NCBI GenBank assembly: GCA_026936335.1
Contig: JAPMXV010000055.1
Span: 362,194-426,193, forward strand
Length of the DNA: 64,000 nucleotides
Source of the DNA: Mantamonas sphyraenae
Lineage: Eukaryota; CRuMs; Mantamonadidae
Reading direction: 5' to 3'
The position numbers were made by a program, and so were the translations under genes. This document shows, in pieces, positions 40,501 to 53,323 of this stretch. The notes under the pieces were generated by a model that ran no database searches, had not been told where the DNA came from, and was given only the letters and a program-made list of their open reading frames with translations. The stretch's first letter is position 1, and each line of letters starts with the position of its first letter.

Positions 40501-42458
40501 CTTGCACGCAGTGTGGCGTGGGCACGTATGGCACGATGGCAGGAGGAACCAATGCGAGCGCATGTGTCCAATGCGACGCTGGCAAGTACAGCGGGGCGAT
40601 GGGTGCATCGAGTGCGGCGACATGCATGTCGTGTGCAGCGGGCAAGTTTGGTTCGATGGCAGGCGGAGCGAACGAGTCGATGGCGTGTTCCGAGTGCGCC
40701 GCAGGGTCGTACTCGACCACGGCCGGGGCAACGTCGTGCACGGCATGTGCAATGGGCACATACAGCACTGTGAGCGGTGCCACAAACGCAAGCGTGTGTA
40801 TGCAGTGCACGGCGGGGAAGTATGGTGGCTCGGCAGGCGCCACAGGAGCAAGTACGTGTGTCGGGTGCCCAGCAGGCACCTACAGCGCTGTCGTGGGCGC
40901 CTCAAACAGCAGTGTGTGCATGACGTGCAGTGCGGGCTCGTACGCGGGTATGGGCAGCTCTGCCTGCACGCAGTGTGGCGTGGGCACGTATGGCACGATG
41001 GCAGGAGGAACCAATGCGAGCGCATGTGTCCAATGCGACGCTGGCAAGTACAGCGGGGCGATGGGTGCATCGAGTGCGGCGACATGCATGTCGTGTGCAG
41101 CGGGCAAGTTTGGTTCGATGGCAGGCGGAGCGAACGAGTCGATGGCGTGTTCCGAGTGCGCCGCAGGGTCGTACTCGACCACGGCCGGGGCAACGTCGTG
41201 CACGGCATGTGCAATGGGCACATACAGCACTGTGAGCGGTGCCACAAACGCAAGCGTGTGTATGCAGTGCACGGCGGGGAAGTATGGTGGCTCGGCAGGC
41301 GCCACAGGAGCAAGTACGTGTGTCGGGTGCCCAGCAGGCACCTACAGCGCTGTCGTGGGCGCCTCAAACAGCAGTGTGTGCATGACGTGCAGTGCGGGCT
41401 CGTACGCGGGTATGGGCAGCTCTGCCTGCACGCAGTGTGGCGTGGGCACGTATGGCACGATGGCAGGAGGAACCAATGCGAGCGCATGTGTCCAATGCGA
41501 CGCTGGCAAGTACAGCGGGGCGATGGGTGCATCGAGTGCGGCGACATGCATGTCGTGTGCAGCGGGCAAGTTTGGTTCGATGGCAGGCGGAGCGAACGAG
41601 TCGATGGCGTGTTCCGAGTGCGCCGCAGGGTCGTACTCGACCACGGCCGGGGCAACGTCGTGCACGGCATGTGCAATGGGCACATACAGCACTGTGAGCG
41701 GTGCCACAAACGCAAGCGTGTGTATGCAGTGCACGGCGGGGAAGTACAGCGGTGCGACTTTATGCACTGTCTGCCCTGCAGGCAAGTATGGAACGGCGAT
41801 GGGCGCAGTGAGCGAGCAAGCCGGGTGCACGATGTGTCCGTCTGGGACGTACAACGCCATGTCGGGTGCAACAGCATGCTCGACCTGCCCGGAGGGCACC
41901 TATCGCTCGAGCACAGGTGGGACCTCGATGTCCGACTGCACACCATGCCCCAAGGGCACATTCAACGCCAACTCAAATTCCACGAGCGCATCCGCATGTG
42001 TGGCTTGCCCAACTGGCAAGGTGTCCAACACCACAGGGGCGACAGTTTGCTGGAATTGCTCTGCTGGTAGTTTCAACAACGTCACAGGTGCTTCCACATG
42101 TGTGGAATGTCAAGCAGGGCGGTACAGTGCAGCTGGTGCTGTCGAATGCAGAGGATGCACGCCGGGCTCGTACGCCTCGCGTGGGTCGACCTCGTGCACT
42201 CTGTGTGCGATCGGCCGCGTTGCGCCCATGCAGAACGCCACTGTCTGCACATCTTGCCCCACAGGTCTGGTGGCACTCTCTGAGGGCATGACCGCATGCA
42301 CATGCAGTGACGAAACAGCACCCAATGCAGAGGGTCAGTGCCCGACAAGCGCAGGCCCAGCCGTTGCCTCCTCTGGCTCCCTGGGTGGCCATTTCATCCT
42401 CTGGCATGCCGTTTCGGTCACGGTGTGTGTGGCGGTGGGCGTGGGATGGGTGATGTAG
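37585..42458 (+). CDS. Secreted/surface beta-propeller and Cys-rich repeat protein (one frameshift)
   Basis: About 1,624 residues. Signal peptide MTMIKEGNLLFALALTCVVG. Residues 30-820 are SBBP-type beta-propeller repeats with the unit WTRQWG-x(n)-VYVTGYT-x(n)-G-x-x-DIFLSKW. Next is a long series of Cys-rich modules of the ephrin-receptor-like/GCC2-GCC3 type (C-x-x-C-x-x-G-x-Y pattern). Within these, a 154-residue block is repeated almost identically (from 40418, 40880 and 41342). The C-terminus is a hydrophobic helix (HAVSVTVCVAVGVGWVM), suggesting a membrane or GPI anchor. A missing base in the G run at about 38384-38387 breaks the frame; a propeller blade continues correctly after it. Such proteins are found on protist surfaces, with presumed adhesion roles. 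Exact ligand unknown. Confidence 0.88.
40418..41745 (+). repeat. Near-identical 462-bp tandem repeats in the surface-protein gene
   Basis: Units start near 40418, 40880 and 41342, with a period of 462 bp (154 codons). The third is shortened, ending in the divergent sequence after about 41745. The copies differ by only isolated substitutions (for example gcttgcacg versus gcctgcacg in the first and later copies), so expansion is recent. Each unit encodes three Cys-rich modules. A partial related unit precedes the array at about 40290-40417. Confidence 0.92.
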
Positions 42459-42537
42459 GCGTAGGCGCAGGTGGGAACACGAACGATGCACCGCACCGCC
42501 CTTTTGCACGCAAAGGAATTGAACAAACCCATCGATT

Positions 42538-44158
42538 ATGTCCAGGGTGCGAGCGATGATGATCAAGGTGAGCACAGTTGACGTTGAATGATGCCCGCAG
42601 CTTCGCCTTGCACCGTCCAGAACGCTGGGTGACGCGTCAACACTAACAATTGGAGGCGGACAGGAACGACTCCGACAACAGCACGCAGATGCCATAGTGG
42701 CAGTTCTCCTGGATGGTTCCGACGATGAGGTCGTTGATGCGCTGGGGAAGGTGCAGGAGGTGAGGAAGAACCTTGAGCGCGTTTGTGTGTGTTTGCCTCC
42801 GGCTTACGCGACAAGTGAGCATGCAGGAAGTCTATGTTCGGGGGCGTCGAATTGGCGTCGAAGCCATAATTCGACTGGCCAAAGGACTGGAAGTGAGGAC
42901 GGGTGTGCGCCGTGTTTTTCTGGGGGACAACATCATTGAAAGTAAGGGCGCCACTGCCATTGCCAGAGCCGTGCAGCTGAACAACCAATTGCAAGTTGTA
43001 CACCTCCACGGCAATCGGATTGGTCCCACAGGCATAGAAGCTCTTGCACGAGCGTTGGAGGAGAACAACAACCTGCACAGCCTCTTTCTGGGGGGAAACG
43101 CGGTCCAGCTGGAAGGGGCAATCGCTGTTGGTCATGCCTTGCGAGTGAACACCAGCCTGCAGGTTCTTGAGCTCGACACGAGTTTGATTCATGCACAAGG
43201 AGCAGTCGCCATCGCTGAGGGACTTGCGTGCAACAACAGCTTGCAGTGGATCTCCCTCGCGCACAACCGCTTCGGACCAACAGGAGCTGCAGCCATCGCC
43301 CAGGCGCTCCAGGTGAACAACAGCATACAGTACGTCAATTTGATGGGATGCGACATGGGAGACGAAGGAGCACAGTCCATCGCGCACGCGTTGGTGGGGA
43401 ACCAAGTTCTGCACACCGTCGTCCTTGCGGACAACAACATCAAGGAACAGGGAGCCCTCATTCTTGGGCAAGCGCTTCACGAGAATCGCAAGTGCTTGCG
43501 CATAGAAGTTGCAAGAGACGCTGATCTGGAGGCCTACGTGTCTCGGAACATGGAGGCAGCAAAGGAGTTTGCGGAAGCTGCGAGGCATGGCCATGTTTGC
43601 ACCATGCAACAACTGGTAGATTGGGGTGTCCACGTCGATGCGTACCCGAATTGGGATTCAACGGCACTGGGTGCAGCTGTAGAGGCAAGGAGGGCCGACG
43701 TGTGCGTTTGGCTCCTGCAGCATGGCGCAAATCCCCGGACGCGATTGGCCAATGGACCGTCTGCCCTGGAACGAGCAAGAGAGGACTGGCCAGGGATTGC
43801 AGAGGTGCTGAATGGCGGAGGCACATGGAGTGAGAAGGTGCACTGGGCGTGGGGACGGGGTGTGGACGAGGCGATGGAGGTGGCGTTGGTGATGAATGCG
43901 GAGGAGAGGGAGGCGATGTTTGCGCGTGGTGGGATGGAAGGGTACGTGGAGGAGACGGGGTGGCAAAGGTGGGTGACGATGCCCGATGAGGTTATGGAGC
44001 GAGTGGTGGGGTGGTTGGGCAGGATGTGCTGGTGGCAGGAGCAGCAGGGTGGGGGCGAGAGTGATGAGAAGGAGAGTGATGAAGAGAGGGAAAGGGAGAG
44101 GGAGAGGGAGAGGGAGAGGGAGAGGGAGAGGGAGAATTGCAAGTGCCTTGTGCAGTGA
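42538..44158 (+). CDS. LRR-family protein with C-terminal subtelomeric module, 485 residues
   Basis: Three exons: 42538-42567 (MSRVRAMMIK), 42664-42759 and 42827-44158, with phase-0 introns of 96 and 67 bp. The first intron has a good branch-like ctaac about 20 bp before its acceptor. Exon 2 ends GKVQE, matching the exon-1 ends of the paralogues. Exon 3 holds about eight RNase-inhibitor-type LRRs, then ankyrin-like sequence (EFAEAARHGHVCTMQQLVDW). The family module follows (VDEAMEVALVMNAEEREAMF, MPDEVMERVVGWLG). The C-terminus is unusual: an acidic stretch followed by a pure Arg-Glu dipeptide run from a GAGAGG microsatellite (about 44092-44135), then NCKCLVQ. The final NCKCLVQ has cysteines near the end that could be lipidated. 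The two-exon start model is inferred from frame. Confidence 0.78.
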
Positions 44159-44288
44159 TTATTTTTTGGCCAAATGGCGTCAATGCCACGCCTTCCTCCA
44201 CACTGCCTCCAGGGTCGGTCGCCAATGTCCGTGTGATGGTCGGTGGTGGGGAAGATGACGCTGCGTCAACTCATGCTTCCAGCACTTC

Positions 44289-47200
44289 CTAAAAGCGGCG
44301 TCGGCGGCGGCGTCGGCGGCGGAACAGTCTGCCGATCCTCTTGCCGACCTTTTTGGCAAACCTCCGCAAGCTGCGACCGCGGCGTCGACGGCGACGTCGG
44401 AACAGGCTGCCGATCTTCTTGCCAATCTTCTTGATCCCCTTGCCAATCTTCTTGAGACCCTTGCCCAGCCACTTGATCACCTTGCTGTTCTTGAGCCACT
44501 TGGCAAACTTCTGCAGATGGGCGCGGAACTTGAGGTAGTACGGCAGCGCCTTGATGAGAATGTCCACCGTCTTTCGCCACTTCTTGGGCAGCAGCTTGGT
44601 GATGAGCTTCATCACCAGCCTGTCCATGCCGGCCTCCTTCATCAGCGCATACATCTTCTTCGGGCTCTTCCATGTGTCGCGGTTCAGCTTCGGCAGCATG
44701 TTCAGGAACACATGCAGGGCATCGATGCCCGACTTGACCGCCTTGTCGTTCTTGGCCAGCTTCGCCTTGAGCTTGTCCAGAGCACGCATGTCCTCACGGT
44801 CGTCGCCACGCACGTCCTCCATGCCTTTGTCTTTGTCCTCGTCGATCTCCTCAGACCCTGTTCCTCGTTCACATCCACGTCCTTGTTCTCCTCCAGACCC
44901 TGTGCGCGCTCGCGGGCAGCCACGGCCGCCTGGTGCTTGCGACGCTCAATGTCCTTCAGAATGATGGCGTGCAGACGCTTGCCCAGCTGCTCCAGTTTGT
45001 CCTTGTCGTGCTGCGACAGACGCGACTCAAAGTTGTCGTCGTCGTCCACGCCACGGTGGTTGTTCAGGCTGTCTGTCTCCACGGCGTCGTTGCTGTCCTC
45101 TTCCTCGTACTCGTCCTCGTCCTCGTCATCCTCAAGGTCCTCGTCATCCTCGTCCTCCTCGTCCATCAACGCATCGGGGTCCACGTCGTCGATCTTGGCC
45201 AGGGCTTCGTCGTCGCTGTCCATGCTGTTGAGGTTGACCTGGGTGCCCAGCGAGCGCAGTTGAGCACGAGCGTACTCGATGGCGCTGCGCCCGTCCTCGT
45301 CCAGGCTTGCGTGCAGCTCCTCGGTGGCGTCCACAGCCGCGTCAAACACATCGTCGTCCTTCTTCTCCTCCACCTCCTTTGCCTTGCTTGTGGTCAGCTT
45401 GAGCAGCATCTTGCCGTACTTCTTGATCGGGCCGGCAAACTTCTTGTAAAACGCCACAATCTTCTTGGCCTTGTGCACCCACTTGCGGATCTTGGGCGGC
45501 AGCATGTCCAGCAGCAGCTCCGTCAGCTGGCTCTCCACGCCGATGTACTGCACCACACGCAGCAACTCCCTGGGTTCCTTCCACTTGATGCTACGCAGCT
45601 GCGGCAGCACCTTGAACACCTCGATCATCACCTCCACCGCACCCTCAAACTTGGTGCCTGCCACCTTGGCCTTGGCCAGCTCCATCAGCTTCTTGCCCGT
45701 CTCGCTCGTGGCCACCGCCTTGGCCAGGCGGGCACCGTTGCGAGCCAGCGCCTGCTGCTCGAAACGGAATGCCTTTTCGTCTGCGATACGCTTCTTGGCG
45801 TCCGCCTCGATGTCCAGCAGCATTTGCGGCTTGCCTTCGCTGTTGAATCGCTTGTTGCCAGCCTCGTTTGCTTCCACACCCAGTGCCAGCGCCTTCTTCA
45901 GCGTCGCCTTGTCTCGTGACACGCACCACGCCTTCATCTGTGCAAATGCCCGTGCACCCAGCTCCTTCTGTGCGCGCTTCTTGCGCTCGTGCGACGTCGC
46001 CAGACGTTTGGACATCAGCGCCACGCGGTCCAGGCCTGCCATCTCCACGCGTTCGCGCAGCTCCATCGACTTGGCGCGGTTCTCACAGAACCCGTAGGCA
46101 AAGTAGTTGCGCAGGGCCACCAGACGCGCCTTGTTCAGGCTCCAGAACTTCAACGTGGCCTTGTTGACCGTGTTTTTCTTCTTCTTGTACGCCTTGGTCG
46201 CCTTTGCCAGCTTCTCCTCGGTCAGCTTCAGAGGCTCCACCACCTCGGGCGTGTAGCGCTCCTTGAACAAACTCAGCGGGATTTCCACAGAGCCTGCCTC
46301 GACCGTCTTGGCCACCTCCTCCTTGGTGGCTTCGATCTCCTGCAGGTTCTTCTCGATGCCCTCCTGCAGGTCGCTGATCGAGTTGCGCAGCTTCGTGGCT
46401 GCCTTTTCGCGTTTCGAGGCAGAGATGGACTTTAGCGTGCTCACCTGCTCCAGGTTCACCTCGTTCTCCTTCTTCAGCGTGCGCAGCTTCTCCAGCTCCT
46501 CCCGCAGCGGTTTGGTTGCCTCCCTTTCAATCTCCACACGCAGTTCCTCCTGCGCACGCTGCTTCTCGGCAATTGCCAGCTGCATCGGCGTCATGGCAGG
46601 CGTAAACGTCGCACGACGCCTGGTAAACAGCAAGTCTGCGTCGCGGATGTCCTCTTCGGTCGTGTCCTGCACCTCTTCGTCTCCGTCGTCGTCGTCGTCG
46701 TCCACGTCCTCGTCAAAGTGCAGATCCTCGTCGCGCTGCAGCGCATCGGCGTCGCTAAGCTCATCGTCGACGGCGTTGTCCTCAAATACCTCTTGTGGCT
46801 CCTCCACCTCGTTTTCACTCTCGCTGGAGGTTGCGCGTGCAGAGGCCAGCGCAAGTGGAGCGCCGCCGGCGTCGCTGTCGCTGTCCCGCAGGACGGCAAT
46901 CTTCTTCTTGAGCTTGAGCTTGCCCTTGAGCAGGGTCTTTGTCTTGTCAAACAGGGTGTAGTCCTTGTCCAGCAGACTCTTGCCAAACAGCTTGATGGTG
47001 ACCTTGATCTGGCCACGGATGCCCAGCGCCAGATCCCAGTCCATGTAGAACGTGGACGTGGCGCCCACCGACGCAGCTGCCTTCATCACCAGCTTCAGGT
47101 ACGGCTCGATGCTAAACTCGGGGCCCGACACGTCGTAGAGGAGGAAGGCAAGACGCGGCGACAGGTACGCCTCGTAGTCCAGGCTGGCCTTGGCGTCCAC

Positions 47201-50200
47201 CTTCTTGGGCGCATACACCTTGTTCTTAAACTCCTTCTCAAAGATGCCTCGGAACTTGCGGCCGGAGTACTCGACTCCCACAGTCATGCCTGCGGACAGC
47301 TCGCCGCCCAGCACCAGGCGGAAGTCGCCTGCTGCCTTGAGCACAGAGCCAGCCCACAGGGTGGGCTTGATGGAAATCCACACCGGCACAGGACCCAGCA
47401 TGAACTGCACCTTGGTGCCCTTGAAGTCCAGCAGCTTCTTCGACTTGTTCTCGTCGATCTCAAACTCCATCACCGCCAGCATGCGCAGTGTGAGGGACAC
47501 ACGGCCGGCCAGCGTGGCGCGGAACAGCTTCAACTTGTAGCTGCGGATCTTAAACACCATCTTGAACATAAACTCGATGACGGCCTCGGCCTTTTCCAGA
47601 CGCAGCAGGATCAGATAGTTGTCCTTCTTGCGCTTGAACAGGTCGCGCGGTTTCATCGCTTTGCCCACGTCCACTCCCTTTTGGTAGGTGTAGTCGATCT
47701 TGCCCATGAGGGCGTTGACCAGCGTGGTGACCATTTTGGCCACCTTGGCAATCTCCTTCTTGATCTTGGCCACCACCTTCTTCACAAAAGCCATGATTTG
47801 GTCGCTGATGGTGTCGGCCATGGCCTCAAAGCCCTTTTCCATCGCCGCCCACACGCCCGTGGCGTACTTGGACACGGCGGCGGCAATCTTGGCGCCAAAC
47901 TTCTTCATGGCCTTCTTCAAAGCGGCCAATCCCTTTTTCACGGCGCTCTTGATGGCGCGACCCAGACGGCGGAAGAAACCACGGTTGCGCTCGGAATCCT
48001 GCACCTCCAGCTCGTCGTCCTCGCGTGCGTCGGCGTCGTCCTGGGCGCGGTACATGCCGTTCTCGTCCTCGTCGTTGAGGGCCAGGGCGTCACTGTCGTC
48101 CTCGTCCTCGGCCTTTGAGCTTCCACGACCCTCTGTGATTTCGCGCATGTGTGCGTGTGCCACGTGGTCGTCGCTTGCAAAGTCGTCGTCCTCCATCTCT
48201 GTGTCTGCGCGTGCGTGCAGGTGGTCGAGGTGGTCCTGGGTGTAGTCCACAAAGGCGTCGTGTGCGTGTGCGGCAACGTCGTCCACAAAGGCAGACGTCT
48301 TGTCACGCACGGCCTGGGACACAGATGCGTCTGCAGGCATGTCCTGGACATGCTTGGCCACGGCAAGGGTCGCCTCGCGCTGTGCGGTCTCACGCACCAC
48401 CGAGGCGTACTTGCGCACGCGCTCCATGCGTTCGTTGTTGGCTGCCGTCTTCTTCCACTGGGCAAACATGCGCTCGAGCACATCGCGGTCGTGTTGCACC
48501 GAGGCGTGGGTGCGCATGTCGGTCACCTCGCCGGTTTCTGCGTCGCGCACCATGCTGGGTGCGCCCTGCACAGAGGTTTCCACGTCGCCGTCCTTGACAA
48601 TGTCCAGCAGGCCTGCGTTGTGGCAGCGCAGCTGCACCGTGTTGGGTTCGTGCGGCAGTGCGTTGACGTGCGAGACGCGAAAGAGGCCGTTGGGCACGGA
48701 GAAGATGCTGCCCACCTGGATGGCGTACTTGTCCACCAGCCACTTGGGCACCTCAAACTCGCCTGCAATGTCGCCCTCGGGCAGGATCTTCTTGATGTCG
48801 TCCAGCCACTGCTGTGTGCCCGGGATGGTTTGTCCGTCGGCGTCGCGCAGTTCCTCGTCGGCAATCAGGCCGCGGTCCAGGGTGCTTGCGCGTGCCATGC
48901 GGTGCACACGGTCCATGAGTGTGGAGCCGTGCATGCCCATGAGGGCCAGCGGATCTTCGTCGTTGATGGCGTTGTGCGGACGACGCACCATCCTGAGGTG
49001 CTCGTGGTGCTCGTTGGCAATGTGCACAAACTTGTCGTTGACCACCACGTCACCACGCTGGCGCGTGTGTGCAGTGTACTCCTGCTGGTGGCGCAGGGCC
49101 TCGCGTGCCTCTTCCGGTTCCAGCACACGTGCCTTTTCCTCGTCGCTCAGCTCACGTGTGGGCATCAGCGGCGTCTGTGCGTCCTGCAGCTCCTCGCTGT
49201 GGGCGTAGTGCGGGTCGGCAAAGAACGCCTCTTCCGAAACCTCGTTCGGGTCCACACGCTCCACCGTGTAGGCGTCGTTGACCTCATGCGGCAGCTCAAA
49301 CTGCTCGCGCAGGGTGGCCTGGTCCAGTGTGGGGCCAGCAGGATGGTCAAACAGGCGCTCCTTGGCCATCAGCGTGTGGTACGCACGCATGTTTTCGTCC
49401 AAATCGTCCACGTCTTCGTGGTCGCTGTCGCTGTCGCTCTCGCTGTCGCCATTGTCGCGCTTGGCCTGCTTCAGCGATGCCTTGGCCTCCTTCACCACGG
49501 GTTTGGCAGCCTTGTTCACAATCGCCTCCGACTCGTGCTTCAGCTTCTGCGTGATCAAAAAGTTTTTGATCATGGCCACCTGGGTGTCCACCAACGTCTT
49601 GTGCATCGTCATCAACAGCTTGCGCTTCTTGTCCGACTCGATCGTGCCAGCGCCACGCACAGCCTCCATGTTGGCCTTTGTCTTTTCCTCCAGGGCAGAC
49701 AGCCGTTTAGCCGCGTTCTTCATATCATCCACATTGGTGCCCTCCACCGTCTTTTTCATCTCTCCACGTGCAGCCATGGCCTCTGCCAGCTCAGTGCGCT
49801 TGGCATCTACCTCTTTGCTGCGTTTGCTGGAGCGGCGGCGGCGACGGCGGCGACGGCGGCGGCGCCAGATGCCGCTGTCCTCGTCCTCGTCCTCGTCTTC
49901 CAGGTCTGCCGTGTCGTCGCCGTACAGGGAGGTGCGTTCGTTGGCGTCGAGCACCTGTGTCTGCTTTGCGGGCTTGCCGCCTGCGGTAAAGGTGCCCTTG
50001 GCCACGACGGCGCTCTTGCTGAACAGCTCGTAGTTCTTGTTGAGGAGCTTGTTGCCCAGGATGGTCACCTGCACGCCAACGTCACCGCGGCAGCCGACAA
50101 GGAGCTCCCAAGAGCTGACCCTGCTTGCACGCAGCACAGCCTGCACGTACGGCTCCACGGAAAAGGTGGGGCCTGCGATGCCGTAGAGCAAAAACGCAAC

Positions 50201-52463
50201 CACAGGCTTGGCAAACGCTTCAAGGGTGACTGTGCCCACGGGAACCTTCTTGGGCAGGGTCAGGCTCTTCTTGAAGTGGCGCTTGAACATGCCCTTGAAG
50301 CCGTCGCCGCGTTTGTAGCGCAAACCGACGGCGATGCCCGAGCTGACGGTACCGCCCACCGTATCCTCGGCCTCCACGGTCACCTCCAGGTTGAAACCAG
50401 CAAAGATTTCCATGCGGATTTTGATCCAGATGGGCACAGGGCCGGCCATGAAACTGATGCGTGCGCCGTTGAACACAGCCACCTTGGCGCTCTTGTTCAT
50501 GCGCATGCGGTAGTTGAGCTTGGCAAACAGGTCGATGAGGACCGACACGTTGCCGGCAAGCTCCACGCGGAAGTACTGCAGACGGAACATCTTGAGAGAA
50601 AACTGAAAAGTAAACTTGGGCACAAACTTGACGTGTGCCTTGCGCAGGAGAACCTGTGCGTGCACACCCTTGGCCTCGTTCTTGTAGTTGAAGAGCATCT
50701 TGTTGGTGAAGGCCTTTCCCAGTGTGACGCTCTTTTGCAGGTCCACTTTCATGGAGCCCAGTGATTTGATGGTGTTCTTGATGTGCTTGATCACCGCCAC
50801 CACGGCGTTCAGGACACCCTTGAGGTCACCACGCAGGAATGCGCCGACAGCCTGCTTCATGGCCTTGAGAATGGGGCCAGCAAACTTTTTGATGGCCTTG
50901 AACATCTTCTTGGCAAACTTGGCAATGCCCTTGACGAGCTTCCTGCCAAACTTGCGCAGACCCTTGCGAATCTTCTTGCCCCACTTGCGGATCTTCCTTC
51001 CCCACTTGCGGATCTTTCTGACGAAGCGGAACTTGTTTGTGTTGACGTCCTGCACCTGCTCCTCTTCCTCCTGCTCCGAGTCGACGTCGTCGGACGAGGA
51101 CGACGCGGGGTCGGCGTCGTCAGAGGCAGAGGCAGAGGCAGAGGAAGCCGAGGGCGGGGCATTGTACACGGCGTGGCGCACAGAGTCCTTCAGGACGGCC
51201 TCTGCACGAGCGGCAAAGAGCTCACGTGCGGGCTCTTCCACATCCTGGTAGAGCTGCTTGGTTGCTTCGACCATGGCCGGGATGGTGCGAGAGGTGATGG
51301 CTCGCTCTGGCACAGAGTTGGAGGCCATCTTCCAGAGGACGGTGTGGAGCTTGCGCAGGCTGTCCTCCACAGACTGTTCCTGCAGCTCCTTTGTGCGTGC
51401 GGCCACAAAGTCGTCGTGGATGGCCTGCAGGGTGTCGCGGTCGCGCACGCTGCTGGCCTTTGCGGACAGGTCGGTGATCTCGTTGGTGAACGCATCCTGC
51501 ACCTTGGAGGGCGAACCCTCGACGGTGGTGGACACCTCACCGTTCTTGATGACGTCGGTAAGGCCTGCGTTGTGGCAACGCAGCTGCACGTACTCGGTCT
51601 GGCCTGCGATGGGGTTCACGGCTGTGACGCGGAAGATGCCGTTGGGCACGGAGAACAGAGTGTCCACCTCGATGGAGTACTTGTTCACGAGCCACTTGGG
51701 CACCTCAAACTCGCCTGTGAGGTGGGGGTGGGGCACGTGTGTGAGCGGGGCGAGGGGAGGCAAGCGAACGGCGAGGCACAGATAAAGAAATTTTCCACGA
51801 GGCTTCTCACGGGCGCGTACCTGGGATATCGCCCTCGGGGAGGACCTTGCCAATGTCGTGCATCCAAGCCTGGGTGCCCGGGATGGTCTGGTCCTCGAGG
51901 TCGTCGTCGTAGAGGTCGTCGTCGTCCTCCGCGGCTGAGACAACATCAGCAGCAAAGCGGACTGAGTCGGAGCCGTCGCGCTGCGCCTGGCGCATGGCCT
52001 GGTCAAACACGCGCGGAGCCTTGCGTTCGAGGATGGCGAGCGGGTCGTAGTCACGAAGCCGATTGGTGGGACGGGAGACCATCTTGAGGTGCTGGTGGTG
52101 TTGGCGGTCGATCTGCACGTACTTGTCGTGGACCTCGACCTCACCGCGCACACGGGTGGTCACAGTGATGCCCTTGCCAAGGTGCATGGTGTGCACCTCA
52201 AATGGCTCGGGCACGGCGTCGGTATACTCCGCTGTGGGCTCGAGAGGGGCGCCGTCGCGCAAGTCCGCGTACTCGTGTCCGTTGTCCTCGAAAAACTGCT
52301 CCGAGGACACGGAGGGAGACACGGTTTCGTAGTCGAGCTGGTCGACCACGTCGGGCGCAAAATCGTTCACGGCCTGGCCGTGGACGTCGGCGTGCGCAGC
52401 GGCCACGAGGGCGGCCGCGCACAGCAAAAATACAAAGAGGGCCGGTGTTGTGGATTCCGGCAT
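44289..52463 (-). CDS. Giant secreted duplicated protein rich in cationic amphipathic helices (one frameshift)
   Basis: Exon 1 (52463-51821) and exon 2 (51714-44289) join at a phase-1 intron (51715-51820, 106 bp), about 2,690 residues. It opens with a signal peptide (MPESTTPALFVFLLCAAALV). Two homologous halves follow: each has PEGDI-x-GEFEVPKWLV, then an acidic linker. Each half then has a strongly basic block of short helices (KKIRKGLRKFGRKLVKGIAK in one, KKGLAALKKAMKKFGAKIAA in the other). A beta-rich domain with GPVPIWIKIR or GPVPVWISIK, and FLLYGIAGPTFSVEPY or its cognate, completes each half. The C-terminal third is helical and highly charged, and ends in Arg runs. A missing G near 44855 breaks the frame; a similar CAGGGTCTGGAGGAG stretch slightly upstream shows the intact form. 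I recognise no family. Confidence 0.82.
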
Positions 52464-53323
52464 GAACTTTTGGTACACGTTTCTTCAGGATTGGAGTATT
52501 CCTTTTGAAATTGGATGGTGAAATCAGCAGTCGAGCGTTCTAGTTCAACTGCGGGATTTGAATGGACGAAGGGGCGCGGGTGCGCGGGACAGACAGGTCA
52601 GATCAGAACTTTGCGAGTGCGGCAAGGAGCCGCGCCCTGGCTTCTTGCCAGTTGACATTTTCTGCTCCTTGCTCGTGCTGGTCAGCATCATCTTTGTGCC
52701 AATATTCCCGCAGGGGCGGGGTCTGGGGTCCGAGTCGATGGAAAAGAATCCGAAACGATCGTCGCGGGGTTTTGGCCACCAGTGCGTTGGAATCACATCG
52801 CAAATCCACGAGGTTGCAAGCAACGCAGCTCGGAGTGGCGTGGAATTGTGGGCATTCAGCTGGGTGGAGTGGTGGTTTGAGAACGGGCGGCCCGCAGGAC
52901 GATCCACGACATCGTTCAACACGCGCGAACGACTATGAGTATACCTGGGCATCGTGGTAGAGGACGAGACGAAGACCGCAGGGTAGGTTGGCCGTGTGCT
53001 TACGCCATGAGCTACAGGGAAGTTGCGAGAGCGTTTCCGCGTGTCCAGTCCTGCAGAAACCTCACACACTGTGGCATTGGGTTCTGTGCAGAAGCCTTCC
53101 CGAGCATTTGGCGCGAAACGAAGTGAGTTGTAACGTGGGTGGGGTTTGGAAGCGCGCGAGTTGCTGGCGTTGGAAATGTTGGGAACGCGTCCTGAGTTCC
53201 CTCTCATGTGTTTTGTGCCTGCACGCGGGTCCAGCATGACCCTTGCACATCGGGGGCTGTTCCCTGTCAAGTGTTTGATGACTTGACCGAGGGTGTATAT
53301 TTGGCTGACGTCCAATATGCCGC
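52464..53323. other. Divergent intergenic region without recognisable genes
   Basis: About 860 bp separate the start of the giant secreted protein gene (minus) from the ankyrin gene start (plus). Short open frames exist but show no protein-like features and lack conserved motifs. No tRNA-like or other RNA gene was found by eye. The stretch must contain two promoters; nothing more specific can be said. Confidence 0.6.

Noticed and set aside
40133-42070. 645-codon alternative frame in the Cys-rich repeats
   Set aside because: It is a frame shadow of the repeats; the main frame has a signal peptide, regular cysteine spacing and a C-terminal helix.
44845-44865. An intron near the end of the giant secreted protein gene
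   Set aside because: No acceptable GT-AG pair restores the frame while keeping the sequence; a nearby similar stretch retains the missing G.
46718-50764. Long plus-strand open frames (466 and 871 codons) across 46.7-50.8 kb
   Set aside because: They lie antisense to the giant secreted protein, have His/Val/Leu/Arg-rich low-complexity translations and no motifs; GC-rich codon bias on the other strand creates them.
52464-53323. tRNA or other RNA gene in the intergenic gap
   Set aside because: No A/B-box pair or cloverleaf could be found by eye; an RNA-gene scan would be needed for certainty.
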